Under the pieces are notes generated by a model. The model had not been told where the DNA came from and made no database searches. It was given only the letters and a program-made list of their open reading frames with translations. A program made the position numbers and the translations under genes. This document shows, piece by piece, positions 1 to 6,643 of a stretch of 6,811 nucleotides of DNA. Within the stretch, counting starts at the first letter, position 1, and every line of letters begins with the position of its first letter. The DNA comes from Burkholderiales bacterium. GTDB taxonomy: Bacteria > Pseudomonadota > Gammaproteobacteria > Burkholderiales > Usitatibacteraceae. The stretch covers positions 1-6,811 of the forward strand of contig JAICTR010000164.1 in the NCBI GenBank assembly GCA_025936275.1, read 5' to 3'.

Positions 1-428
<428 letters not shown>

Positions 429-429
429 C

Positions 430-3264
430 TCAGGCTTCCTTCGCGTCGGGGTTGGGATCGAGGATGCGCGCGAGATACGTGGTGCGCGGGCGCGTGTTGA
501 GCTCGGCGAGGAGCGCGTAGTCGAGCGGCGATCTCTTCACCGCGTTCACCGCGCTCTTCGGATCGTTGAGATCGCCGAAGGTGATGGCGCGCGTCGGGCA
601 CACCGCCTGGCATGCCGTCACCACCTCGCCGTCGGCGATGCGCCGGCCCTCGCGCTCGGTCTCGATCCGCGCGCGCGTGATGCGCTGCAGGCAGTAGTTG
701 CATTTCTCCATCACGCCGCGCATGCGCACCGTGACCTCGGGATTGCGCGCCTCGAGCGGCGGCTCGCCCGGTCCCACCGAGAAGTGCAGGAAGTTGAAGC
801 GCCGCACCTTGTAGGGACAGTTGTTGGAGCAGAAGCGCGTCCCCACGCAGCGGTTGTAGACCTGCACGTTGATGCCCTCGCTGTCGTGCACCGTGGCGCC
901 GACCGGGCACACGGCCTCGCACGGCGCGTCCTCGCACTGCATGCATGGCACGGGCTGGAAGTAGGTGCGGGGGTTCTTCGCCGGCCCCTCGTAGTAGCGG
1001 TCGACGCGGATCCAGTGCATCTCGCGACCGCGCGCCACCTGCTCGGGTCCCACGGTGGGGATATTGTTCTCCGCCTGGCAGGCGATGGTGCAGGCGTTGC
1101 AGCCGATGCAGGCGTTCAAGTCCACCGCCATGCCCCAGCGATAGTTGTCGTAGGTCCAGGGCGGATAGAGCGATTCCTTCGGCGTCTGGTCCTCGATCTT
1201 CGCGCCGCGCGCGACGTCGGCGGCGAGCACGGTGCGCACCGGCTCGCGTCCTTCCATGCGCGCGTGGTTCTGCGTGGTGGCGAAGTCATGGCGGCCCTTC
1301 ACCTTGCGCACCTCGGCGCCTTCGAGCGTCCACGGCTCGTCGAGCGTGCGCAGCGCATAGGCATCGACGCCCACACCGTTGCCGACACGGCCCGCGCGCG
1401 TGCGCCCGAACCCGAGCGAGAGCGTCACCGCGCCGTCGGCATGATCGGGAAGGATCCACACCGGCGCGCGAACGCTGCGCGAGCCGGCATCGATCTCGAC
1501 GAGGTCGCCCTGCGCCGCGCCGAGCTTCGCCGCCGATTCCGCGCTCATCAACGCCGCGTTGTCCCAGGTGAGCTTGTTCTGCGGCTTCGGCAGCTCCTGC
1601 AGCCACGCGTTGTTCGCCCACGCGCCGTCGCGAATCGACGGATCGGCACGCAGCCGCACGCTCCAGCCCTGCCCTTGGCCGCGCGGCGGGCGAAAGTCGA
1701 TGCGCTTCGCGCTCGCGGCGACCGGTGCGAAGGCGCCATTCGCGATCACGCCCTCGCGCAGCGCCGCGCGCCAGAAGTCCTCGAACGCGGGCCCGGGCGC
1801 GGCGGCGCGCCACGTCGTGCGCACCGCATCGCGCGCCGTGCCCGGGATGCCGGCGAGGATGCCCAGCACCTCGTGGCGCGAGATGCCGCCGCCCAGCGGC
1901 GCGATGAGGGGCTGCACCAGGCTCGCGGTGCCGTCGAAGGCGCGCGCGTCGCTCCAATCCTCGAGGTAATGCGCCTCGGGCAAGTGCCACGCGCACAGCG
2001 CCGCGGTCTCGTCCTCGTAGAGGCCGTGGTGCAGCGTGAGCGGCGCGCGCGCGAGGAGCTTCGCGAAGCCCAGGTCGGCCGGCGCGTCGTACGCGGGATT
2101 CACGCCGAGCATCGCGAGCGTGGTGACGCGGCCCGCCTCGAGGTCCGCGGCGAGCTCGCGGATCGACTGCGTGCAATCGATGGCGCCCGCGGGCGGCTCG
2201 ATGTAAACCACGCTCGTCCCTACCGCACCGAGCTCCGCGTTGAGCGCGTGCACCAGCGCGTGCGCTTCCGGTGGCAGGCTTTCGCCCGCGACGATCACTG
2301 CGCGTCCGTGATGCGCCTTCAGGTCGCGCGCGACCGCTTCGACGAGCGGCAGCGTCGCCGTGCCGCCGCCGTGCAGCGCCGCGTCGAGCTGCGCAAGCCA
2401 GCGCACGACGGCGCCGGGCGCGAGCGGCACGCGGTGGTCGGCCATGGCGCCGGTGAGCGTCGTGCAGGGCTCGACCGCGTAGAGGCGGCACATCGGCCGC
2501 TCGCGCCGGGGATTGCGTCGCGCGATGAATTCACGCGCGTATCGCAGATGGCCCGGAACGTCGCCGAGGAAATCCGCATCGAGCGCGACGACGACGTCGG
2601 CTTCACCGAAGCGGTACACGGGCGCGAGCGGGCGGCCGAACGCGAGGCGCGCGCCGGCGAGCGAACGGTCGCGATGCAGCGGCTCCCACTGGTGCCAGCG
2701 CGCCGCGGGGAAGCGCTCGAGGATCGCGTCGCGCTGCGCGGCGAGGGTGGGCGAGGCGCTGTAGCCGCACAGGATGCGCAAGCCCTCGCCATGCTTCGCC
2801 TCGAGCGCGGCCAGCGCATCGTGCCACTGCGATTCGAATTCACCGCGCGGGACGATCGCGCCCGCCCGGCGCACCGCCCGTGAGCGGTCGGGATCCCAGA
2901 GCTGCAGCACGGAGGCCTGCGCGTAGATGTCGGTCGCGCCGAGGCTCGCGGGGTGCGCGGGATTGCCCTCGACCTTCGTCGGCCGGCCCATGTTGCTCTC
3001 GACGAGCACGCCGGTGCCGTGGCCGCCGAGCGTCATGGTGCTGGCGTAGTACGACGGAATGCCGGGCGGCGGCGACGTGGGATGCACGTGCGGCACGATC
3101 TCCTCGACCGGGCCCTGGCATCCGGCGCCGGCGAGCGCTGCCGCGGCGGCCGCGAGCTTCAGGAACTCGCGGCGTCCCGGCGAGAACGGCAGCCGCGCAC
3201 CGATCCCCGCGCGCGCCGCCTCGAGCTCCTCGAGGGAACGCCACAAGCGGATCGTCTCGGGCAT
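430..3264 (-). CDS. actB: ActB, molybdoenzyme-like/iron-sulfur subunit of alternative complex III
   Basis: ActB is the large periplasmic subunit of ACIII and relays electrons from quinol through iron-sulfur clusters to the ActA/ActE haems. The protein is 944 aa from ATG 3264. An ATG at 3270 would add two residues, but the AAGGA at 3275-3271 abuts that codon and is 6 nt from ATG 3264, so the second start is preferred. The N-terminus has a Tat motif, GRREFLKLA (residues 31-39), a hydrophobic stretch and Cys49 in LAGAGC, an imperfect lipobox that could allow lipid anchoring. Residues about 55-690 form the domain related to formate dehydrogenase/DMSO reductase. It has no N-terminal CxxCxxxC iron-sulfur motif and no evident Mo-ligating residue, as expected for the cofactor-free ActB domain. 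The C-terminal ferredoxin-like domain carries 15 cysteines: 719, 722, 725, 729; 774, 777, 782, 786; 806, 812, 816; 855, 858, 885, 889. That fits three [4Fe-4S] plus one [3Fe-4S]. The gene lies 4 bp after actA (from ATG 3270) and 1 bp before actC. Confidence 0.97.
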   Translation of the reverse strand: MPETIRLWRSLEELEAARAGIGARLPFSPGRREFLKLAAAAAALAGAGCQGPVEEIVPHVHPTSPPPGIPSYYASTMTLGGHGTGVLVESNMGRPTKVEGNPAHPASLGATDIYAQASVLQLWDPDRSRAVRRAGAIVPRGEFESQWHDALAALEAKHGEGLRILCGYSASPTLAAQRDAILERFPAARWHQWEPLHRDRSLAGARLAFGRPLAPVYRFGEADVVVALDADFLGDVPGHLRYAREFIARRNPRRERPMCRLYAVEPCTTLTGAMADHRVPLAPGAVVRWLAQLDAALHGGGTATLPLVEAVARDLKAHHGRAVIVAGESLPPEAHALVHALNAELGAVGTSVVYIEPPAGAIDCTQSIRELAADLEAGRVTTLAMLGVNPAYDAPADLGFAKLLARAPLTLHHGLYEDETAALCAWHLPEAHYLEDWSDARAFDGTASLVQPLIAPLGGGISRHEVLGILAGIPGTARDAVRTTWRAAAPGPAFEDFWRAALREGVIANGAFAPVAASAKRIDFRPPRGQGQGWSVRLRADPSIRDGAWANNAWLQELPKPQNKLTWDNAALMSAESAAKLGAAQGDLVEIDAGSRSVRAPVWILPDHADGAVTLSLGFGRTRAGRVGNGVGVDAYALRTLDEPWTLEGAEVRKVKGRHDFATTQNHARMEGREPVRTVLAADVARGAKIEDQTPKESLYPPWTYDNYRWGMAVDLNACIGCNACTIACQAENNIPTVGPEQVARGREMHWIRVDRYYEGPAKNPRTYFQPVPCMQCEDAPCEAVCPVGATVHDSEGINVQVYNRCVGTRFCSNNCPYKVRRFNFLHFSVGPGEPPLEARNPEVTVRMRGVMEKCNYCLQRITRARIETEREGRRIADGEVVTACQAVCPTRAITFGDLNDPKSAVNAVKRSPLDYALLAELNTRPRTTYLARILDPNPDAKEA
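437..441 (-). promoter_or_regulatory. Ribosome-binding site for actC GTG start
   Basis: An AAGGA on the minus strand lies within the last codons of actB, 8 nt upstream of GTG 428. It supports this non-ATG start and indicates translational coupling of actC to actB. Confidence 0.65.
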
Positions 3265-3270
3265 CGGCAT

Positions 3271-3275
3271 TCCTT
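3271..3275 (-). promoter_or_regulatory. Ribosome-binding site for actB that favours the second ATG
   Basis: On the minus strand the actA stop region reads TGAAGGA followed directly by ATGCCGATG. The AAGGA touches the first ATG (3270) but lies 6 nt before the second ATG (3264). Normal Shine-Dalgarno spacing favours the second as the translated start; the difference is only two residues. Confidence 0.6.
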
Positions 3276-3916
3276 CAGCGATGGCAGGTGGAGCAGTCGG
3301 TGAGGCGGCGCTTCGACAGGAGCTTCGTCCCGGGTGCCCCGTAGAGCGTGCGGATCACGCTCGTCGGGCGCATGTCGAACTCGTACTCGGGCTTGCGCAG
3401 GCGCGGCTCCGGATTGCGATGGCACTCGAGGCACCACTGCATCTCGAGCGGCGCCACGCGGCGCATGAGCGGCATGCGATCGACGCGCCCGTGGCATTCC
3501 ACGCAGCCCACGCCCTTCTTCACGTGGATCGAATGGTCGAAGTAGACGAAGTCCGGCAGGTCGTGCACGCGCGTCCAGCGCAACGGCTTCCCGGTCGCGA
3601 AGCTGGTTCGCAGCGGCTGCAGCATCGGCGCGTCGGTGAAAAGCTGCGAGTGGCAGGTCATGCACACCTGCGTCGCGGGAATTCCGGCGAAGGAAGCTTG
3701 CTCCACGCTGTCGTGGCAGTAGCGGCAGTCGATGCCATCGTCGCCGGCGTGGTGCTTGTGGCTGAACGGGATCGGCTGCTCGGGCGCTTCGGCGAGCGCG
3801 TTCGGTCCCTGCAGGTGCTGGTACGCGACCACCGTGCCCACCGCGACCAGCCCCAGCACGCCGAGCAGCACCAGCTTCACGGCGAGGACGCCGCCGGGAG
3901 AAAAGACCTGCGCCAT
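3275..3916 (-). CDS. actA: ActA, membrane-anchored pentaheme cytochrome c subunit of alternative complex III
   Basis: ActA is the multihaem cytochrome c of ACIII and takes part in electron transfer from the ActB clusters towards the periplasmic acceptor. The 213-aa protein has one N-terminal hydrophobic segment (about residues 9-31) that serves as export signal and membrane anchor; the rest should be periplasmic. Five CxxCH haem-c motifs are visible: CRYCH (64-68), CMTCH (85-89), CVECH (138-142), CLECH (162-166) and CSTCH (208-212). The last ends one residue before the C-terminus. Extra histidines such as those in FSHKHH (51-56) and FDHSIH (126-131) are candidate axial ligands. Five haems and this size match the known ActA family. 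The start is ATG 3916: the frame is open upstream to a stop at about 4015, but I found no other ATG, GTG or TTG in it. No clear Shine-Dalgarno precedes the start. It is the first gene of the operon, 4 bp from the first possible actB start. Confidence 0.97.
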   Translation of the reverse strand: MAQVFSPGGVLAVKLVLLGVLGLVAVGTVVAYQHLQGPNALAEAPEQPIPFSHKHHAGDDGIDCRYCHDSVEQASFAGIPATQVCMTCHSQLFTDAPMLQPLRTSFATGKPLRWTRVHDLPDFVYFDHSIHVKKGVGCVECHGRVDRMPLMRRVAPLEMQWCLECHRNPEPRLRKPEYEFDMRPTSVIRTLYGAPGTKLLSKRRLTDCSTCHR

Positions 3917-3951
3917 GGAGCATGGAGAGGACGGCGCGCCCCATAGTTCCC

Positions 3952-4001
3952 ATTCGGCGACACATTGGAAATTCCTTCCCGCCGCCGGAATTTCGCCGAA
4001 T
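3952..4001. repeat. Inverted repeat with 9-bp arms overlapping the palindrome
   Basis: ATTCGGCGA (3952-3960) and TCGCCGAAT (3993-4001) are perfect reverse complements, 32 bp apart. The right arm overlaps both the 8-bp inverted repeat (two bases) and the 10-bp palindrome. Pairing in a transcript would therefore exclude the shorter hairpin. It may be a spaced operator pair or simply reflect the repeated use of one short element. Confidence 0.35.
3968..3994. repeat. Inverted repeat with 8-bp perfect arms in the divergent promoter region
   Basis: The arms are GAAATTCC (3968-3975) and GGAATTTC (3987-3994), perfect reverse complements separated by an 11-bp GC-rich spacer. Arm centres are 19 bp apart, roughly two helical turns, which suits a dimeric regulator contacting two major grooves on one face. 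The arms stand out as A/T-containing within GC-rich DNA. A role as operator is inference; no bound regulator is known. Confidence 0.45.
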
Positions 4002-4005
4002 TCGG
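3996..4005. repeat. Perfect 10-bp palindrome CCGAATTCGG upstream of the iron-sulfur subunit gene
   Basis: CCGAATTCGG is its own reverse complement and ends 14 bp before ATG 4020. It could be an operator half of the divergent control region. It shares sequence elements (GAATT, TTCGG) with the neighbouring inverted repeats. A perfect 10-bp palindrome can also occur by chance, so confidence is modest. Confidence 0.35.
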
Positions 4006-4019
4006 TAGAGTGTCACGCC

Positions 4020-4523
4020 ATGACCCACGAGCCGCCCATGGAAACGGTGTCCCTGCGCGTGAACGGCCGCGATCGCGAGGCGCGCGTCGCGCCGGACGCG
4101 ACGCTGATCGAGCTGCTGCGCGGCCCGCTCGAGCTTCCCGCGACGCGCTTCGGCTGCGGCACCGAACGTTGCGGCGCCTGCGTGGTCCTGATGGATGGGA
4201 GTCCCATATATTCGTGCACGCTGCCGGCGGCCGCGGCGGCGGGGCGCGCGGTGACGACGCTCGAGGGGCTTTCCGAAGGCGGCAACGCCTCGCCCCTGCA
4301 GCGCGCGCTGATCGCCGAGCAGGCGGCGCAATGCGGCTACTGCCTCTCCGGAATCGCGATGCGGGCAACGGCACTCCTCGCGCGGCATCGCGATCCTTCC
4401 GAGGACGAGGTCCGCGCGGCGCTCGATCCGCACCTGTGCCGCTGCGGCTCGCACAACCGCATGGTGCGCGCGGTGCTGCGCGCCGCACGCGAGATGCGTG
4501 AAAGCGAGGGAACGAGCGCATGA
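4020..4523 (+). CDS. Small [2Fe-2S] subunit of an IorA/NicA-type molybdenum hydroxylase
   Basis: This is the electron-transfer subunit of a xanthine dehydrogenase-family hydroxylase; it carries electrons from the Mo site through two [2Fe-2S] clusters. The protein is 167 aa from ATG 4020. The plant-ferredoxin-type cluster is bound by Cys46, Cys51, Cys54 and Cys66 (GCGTERCGAC, then YSC). The helical-bundle cluster is bound by Cys105, Cys108 (CGYC) and Cys140, Cys142 (CRC). Length and motifs match the family. A second start, Met7 at 4038, would begin METVSLRVNG, nearer the usual family N-terminus. Neither start has a strong ribosome-binding site, so the choice is open. The gene overlaps the next by 4 bp (ATGA). 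There is no Tat or Sec signal, so a cytoplasmic complex is expected. It resembles IorA (isoquinoline 1-oxidoreductase) and NicA (nicotinate dehydrogenase), but the substrate cannot be assigned and no symbol is given. Confidence 0.93.
   Translation: MTHEPPMETVSLRVNGRDREARVAPDATLIELLRGPLELPATRFGCGTERCGACVVLMDGSPIYSCTLPAAAAAGRAVTTLEGLSEGGNASPLQRALIAEQAAQCGYCLSGIAMRATALLARHRDPSEDEVRAALDPHLCRCGSHNRMVRAVLRAAREMRESEGTSA
4506..4511 (+). promoter_or_regulatory. Ribosome-binding site for the large Mo subunit
   Basis: GAGGGA lies 8 nt before ATG 4520, inside the end of the small-subunit gene, and fixes the ATGA-overlap start. Confidence 0.6.
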
Positions 4524-6643
4524 GCGCGCTGCCCACGAGCCTCGCGAAGAATCCGCGCCTCGGGCAGTGGCTGCGCTTCCGCGCCGAGGGCGTGGTCGAG
4601 GTGCGCTCGGGCAAGGTCGAGCTCGGCCAGGGCATCCTCACGACGCTCGCGCAAATCGCGGCCGAGGAGCTCGACGTCGCGCTCGAGCGCATCGCCATGG
4701 TTCCCGCGGCGACCGGATCGAGCCCCGACGAGGGCGTGACCTCCGGGAGCCTTTCCACGCAGGATTCGGGCACGGCGCTGCGCTTCGCCTGTGCCGAGGC
4801 GCGCGCGCTGTGCCTCGAGGCGGCGGCACGGCGCTTCGGCGTATCCGCCGCGTCGCTGCGGCTCGCCGATGGCGACATCCACGCCGCCGATGGCCGGCGC
4901 ACCAGCTACTGGGAGATCGGCGATGCGGCGATCGAGGGCCGCGACGCCACGGCGTCGATCGCACCGAAGGCGGCGGACGCGCGGCGCATCGCGGGACGCT
5001 CGGTGCCGCGCACTGATCTCGCCGACAAGGTCCTGGGACACGCACGCTTCATCCACGACCTCGCGCTGCCGGGCATGCTGCACGGGCGCGTGCTGCGGCC
5101 GCCCTCGCCCGGCGCGACGCTCGCTTCGCTCGATGAATCGGCCGCGCAATCGCTCGCGGGCGTGGCCGCCGTCGTGCGCGACGGAAGCTTCGTCGGCGTG
5201 GTGGCGCGGAGCGAGGCGATCGCCTCGGCCGCGATCGAGCGGCTACGCGCCGCGGCGCGCTGGAACGAGCTCGCCGCGCTACCCGACGCATCGCGCCTCG
5301 ACGAATGGCTGCGGAGCGCGCCTCGCGAGACCACGGTGGTCGCCGATCGCACCGCCGGCGGACCGCGGCCGGCGCGCACGCTCAAGGCCTCGTTCACGCG
5401 GCCCTACCTCGCGCATGCTTCGGTCGCGCCCTCGTGCGCCATCGCGCGGTGGGAGGATGGCGCGCTCCACGTCCATACCCACGCGCAGGGCATCTACAAC
5501 CTGCGCGCGGACCTCGCGATCGTGTTCGCGATGCCGGCCGAGCGCATCGTGGTCGAGCACGTGCAGGGCGCCGGCTGCTACGGCCACAACGGCGCCGACG
5601 ATGTCGCGCTCGATGCGGCGCTCCTCGCGCGCGCGGTCGACGGGCAGCCGGTGCGCGTGCAATGGACGCGCGCGGACGAGCTCGCCTGGTCGCCGTTCGG
5701 TCCCGCGATGGCGATCGATCTCGAGGCGGACCTCGACGATGCGGGCGAGGTGCTCGCCTGGCGTGGCGCCACCTGGAGCAACGGCCACACGATGCGGCCG
5801 GGGCGCGCGAAGATTCCGACGCTCCTCGCCGCCTCGCAGCTCGCAACGCCCTTCGAGCGGTCGCTGTGCGTAGATCCGCCGTTCGCCAGTGGCGGCGGCT
5901 CGCAGCGCAACTCCGTGCCGGCCTACGATTTTCCGCGCGTGCGGGTCGAATGCCATCGCGTGCTGGAGATGCCGCTCAGGGCTTCGGCGTTGCGCTCGCT
6001 CGGCGCCTTCGCCAACGTGTTCGCGATCGAGGGCTTCGTCGACGAGATCGCGCACGCACGCGGCGAGGATCCGCTCGCGTGGCGGCTGCGCCGTGTTTCC
6101 GATTCGCGCGCGCGGGCGGTGATCGAATCGGCCGCGCGCCGCGCCGGCTGGGGAAGCGCGAAACGTGAAGGCTTCGGACGCGGCATCGGCTGGGCGCGCT
6201 ACAAGGGTGCAGGCGCCTATTGCGCCGTGGCGGCGGAGGTCGAGCTCACGCACGAGGTGCGCGTGCGGCGGCTCTGCATCGCGATCGACGTCGGCTTCGC
6301 GGTGAATCCCGACGGCGTCGCGAACCAGGTGGAAGGCGGCGCGATCCAGGCGACCAGCTGGACGCTCAAGGAAGCGGTGCGCTTCGATCGCACGCGCGTG
6401 GCGGCGGACGGTTGGGAAGGCTATCCGATCCTCACCTTTTCCGAAGTGCCGCGCGTCGAGGTCGAAGTGCTGCAGCGCGTGGACGAGCCCTCGGTGGGCG
6501 CGGGCGAGGCGGCGCAGGGGCCGACCGCCGCTGCCATCGGCAATGCGGTGCGCGATGCGATCGGCGTTCGCATCCGCGACCTTCCCATCACGGCCGGGCG
6601 CATCGCCGCGGCCGCCCTCGCCGAAGAAACGGAGACCGCATGA
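4520..6643 (+). CDS. Large molybdopterin-binding subunit of an IorB/NicB-like molybdenum hydroxylase
   Basis: This is the catalytic subunit, binding the molybdenum-pterin cofactor and hydroxylating an aldehyde or N-heterocycle with water. The protein is 707 aa. Start ATG 4520 overlaps the upstream stop (ATGA), with GAGGGA at 4506-4511 as ribosome-binding site. The order seen is: a Mo-domain segment with GKVELGQG (31-38) and DEGVTSGSLSTQDSG (70-84); an a/b hammerhead-like domain at about 165-250; then Mo-binding regions with QGAGCYGHNG (349-358), IDVGFAVNPDG (from 589) and EGGAIQATSWTLKE (from 605). VGAGEAAQGP contains Glu663, which aligns with the catalytic glutamate of the family. The GQG motif comes before the hammerhead, the opposite of xanthine dehydrogenase but as in IorB-like proteins. 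There is no signal peptide and no C-terminal cytochrome c domain such as NicB has. Substrate is unknown; general annotation would be xanthine dehydrogenase family molybdopterin-binding subunit. Confidence 0.93.
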   Translation: MSALPTSLAKNPRLGQWLRFRAEGVVEVRSGKVELGQGILTTLAQIAAEELDVALERIAMVPAATGSSPDEGVTSGSLSTQDSGTALRFACAEARALCLEAAARRFGVSAASLRLADGDIHAADGRRTSYWEIGDAAIEGRDATASIAPKAADARRIAGRSVPRTDLADKVLGHARFIHDLALPGMLHGRVLRPPSPGATLASLDESAAQSLAGVAAVVRDGSFVGVVARSEAIASAAIERLRAAARWNELAALPDASRLDEWLRSAPRETTVVADRTAGGPRPARTLKASFTRPYLAHASVAPSCAIARWEDGALHVHTHAQGIYNLRADLAIVFAMPAERIVVEHVQGAGCYGHNGADDVALDAALLARAVDGQPVRVQWTRADELAWSPFGPAMAIDLEADLDDAGEVLAWRGATWSNGHTMRPGRAKIPTLLAASQLATPFERSLCVDPPFASGGGSQRNSVPAYDFPRVRVECHRVLEMPLRASALRSLGAFANVFAIEGFVDEIAHARGEDPLAWRLRRVSDSRARAVIESAARRAGWGSAKREGFGRGIGWARYKGAGAYCAVAAEVELTHEVRVRRLCIAIDVGFAVNPDGVANQVEGGAIQATSWTLKEAVRFDRTRVAADGWEGYPILTFSEVPRVEVEVLQRVDEPSVGAGEAAQGPTAAAIGNAVRDAIGVRIRDLPITAGRIAAAALAEETETA
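6631..6634 (+). promoter_or_regulatory. Ribosome-binding site for the ThDP enzyme
   Basis: GGAG is followed by a 5-nt spacer and ATG 6640, within the last codons of the large Mo subunit. It supports the fragment being a real gene start rather than a chance reading frame. Confidence 0.6.

Larger units (their letters stand above)
3917..4019. promoter_or_regulatory. Divergent intergenic region between actA and the Mo-hydroxylase operon
   Basis: This stretch of about 100 bp separates two divergently transcribed operons, so promoters for both should lie here or in the adjoining 5' gene ends. It is locally more A+T-rich (about 3941-4010) than the flanking genes. I could not find a convincing pair of sigma70 -35/-10 boxes on either strand. 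The best partial matches are TTGGAA at 3965-3970 and TAGAGT at 4006-4011 on the plus strand, which are not suitably spaced. A sigma54 GG/GC pattern was not seen. The region contains the palindrome and inverted repeats listed separately, so regulator binding is plausible. Confidence 0.6.

Noticed and set aside
784..2883. Plus-strand open frame of about 700 codons antisense to actB
   Set aside because: It lies entirely opposite a gene with unmistakable ActB motifs. Its product is Arg/Ala/His/Val-rich with no recognisable domain. Long antisense frames are common opposite very GC-rich genes.
1300..3100. ActB N-terminal domain as an active molybdopterin oxidoreductase
   Set aside because: Fold similarity to formate dehydrogenase is expected, but there is no N-terminal CxxCxxxC cluster motif and no evident Cys/Sec/Ser Mo ligand. 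Established work on ACIII describes this domain as cofactor-free.
430..3916. Terminator or internal promoter between act genes
   Set aside because: Gaps of 4 bp and 1 bp leave no room, and I saw no hairpin with a T-run.
3965..4011. Sigma70 promoter from TTGGAA (3965) with TAGAGT (4006)
   Set aside because: The two boxes are about 35 bp apart, far from the usual 16-18 bp, and each matches consensus only partly.
3732..4019. Upstream extension of the small [2Fe-2S] subunit to an ATG at 3732
   Set aside because: The extension would overlap actA by about 185 bp on the opposite strand and add about 96 residues with no family counterpart. The ferredoxin fold begins right after ATG 4020 or 4038.
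3159..4454. Minus-strand open frame of about 430 codons spanning actA, the intergenic region and the small Mo subunit
   Set aside because: It crosses two real genes in a different frame, is arginine/alanine-rich and shows no domain. The five haem motifs are in the actA frame.
5279..6253. Minus-strand open frame antisense to the large Mo subunit
   Set aside because: It is a composition-driven shadow of a gene with clear Mo-domain motifs on the other strand.
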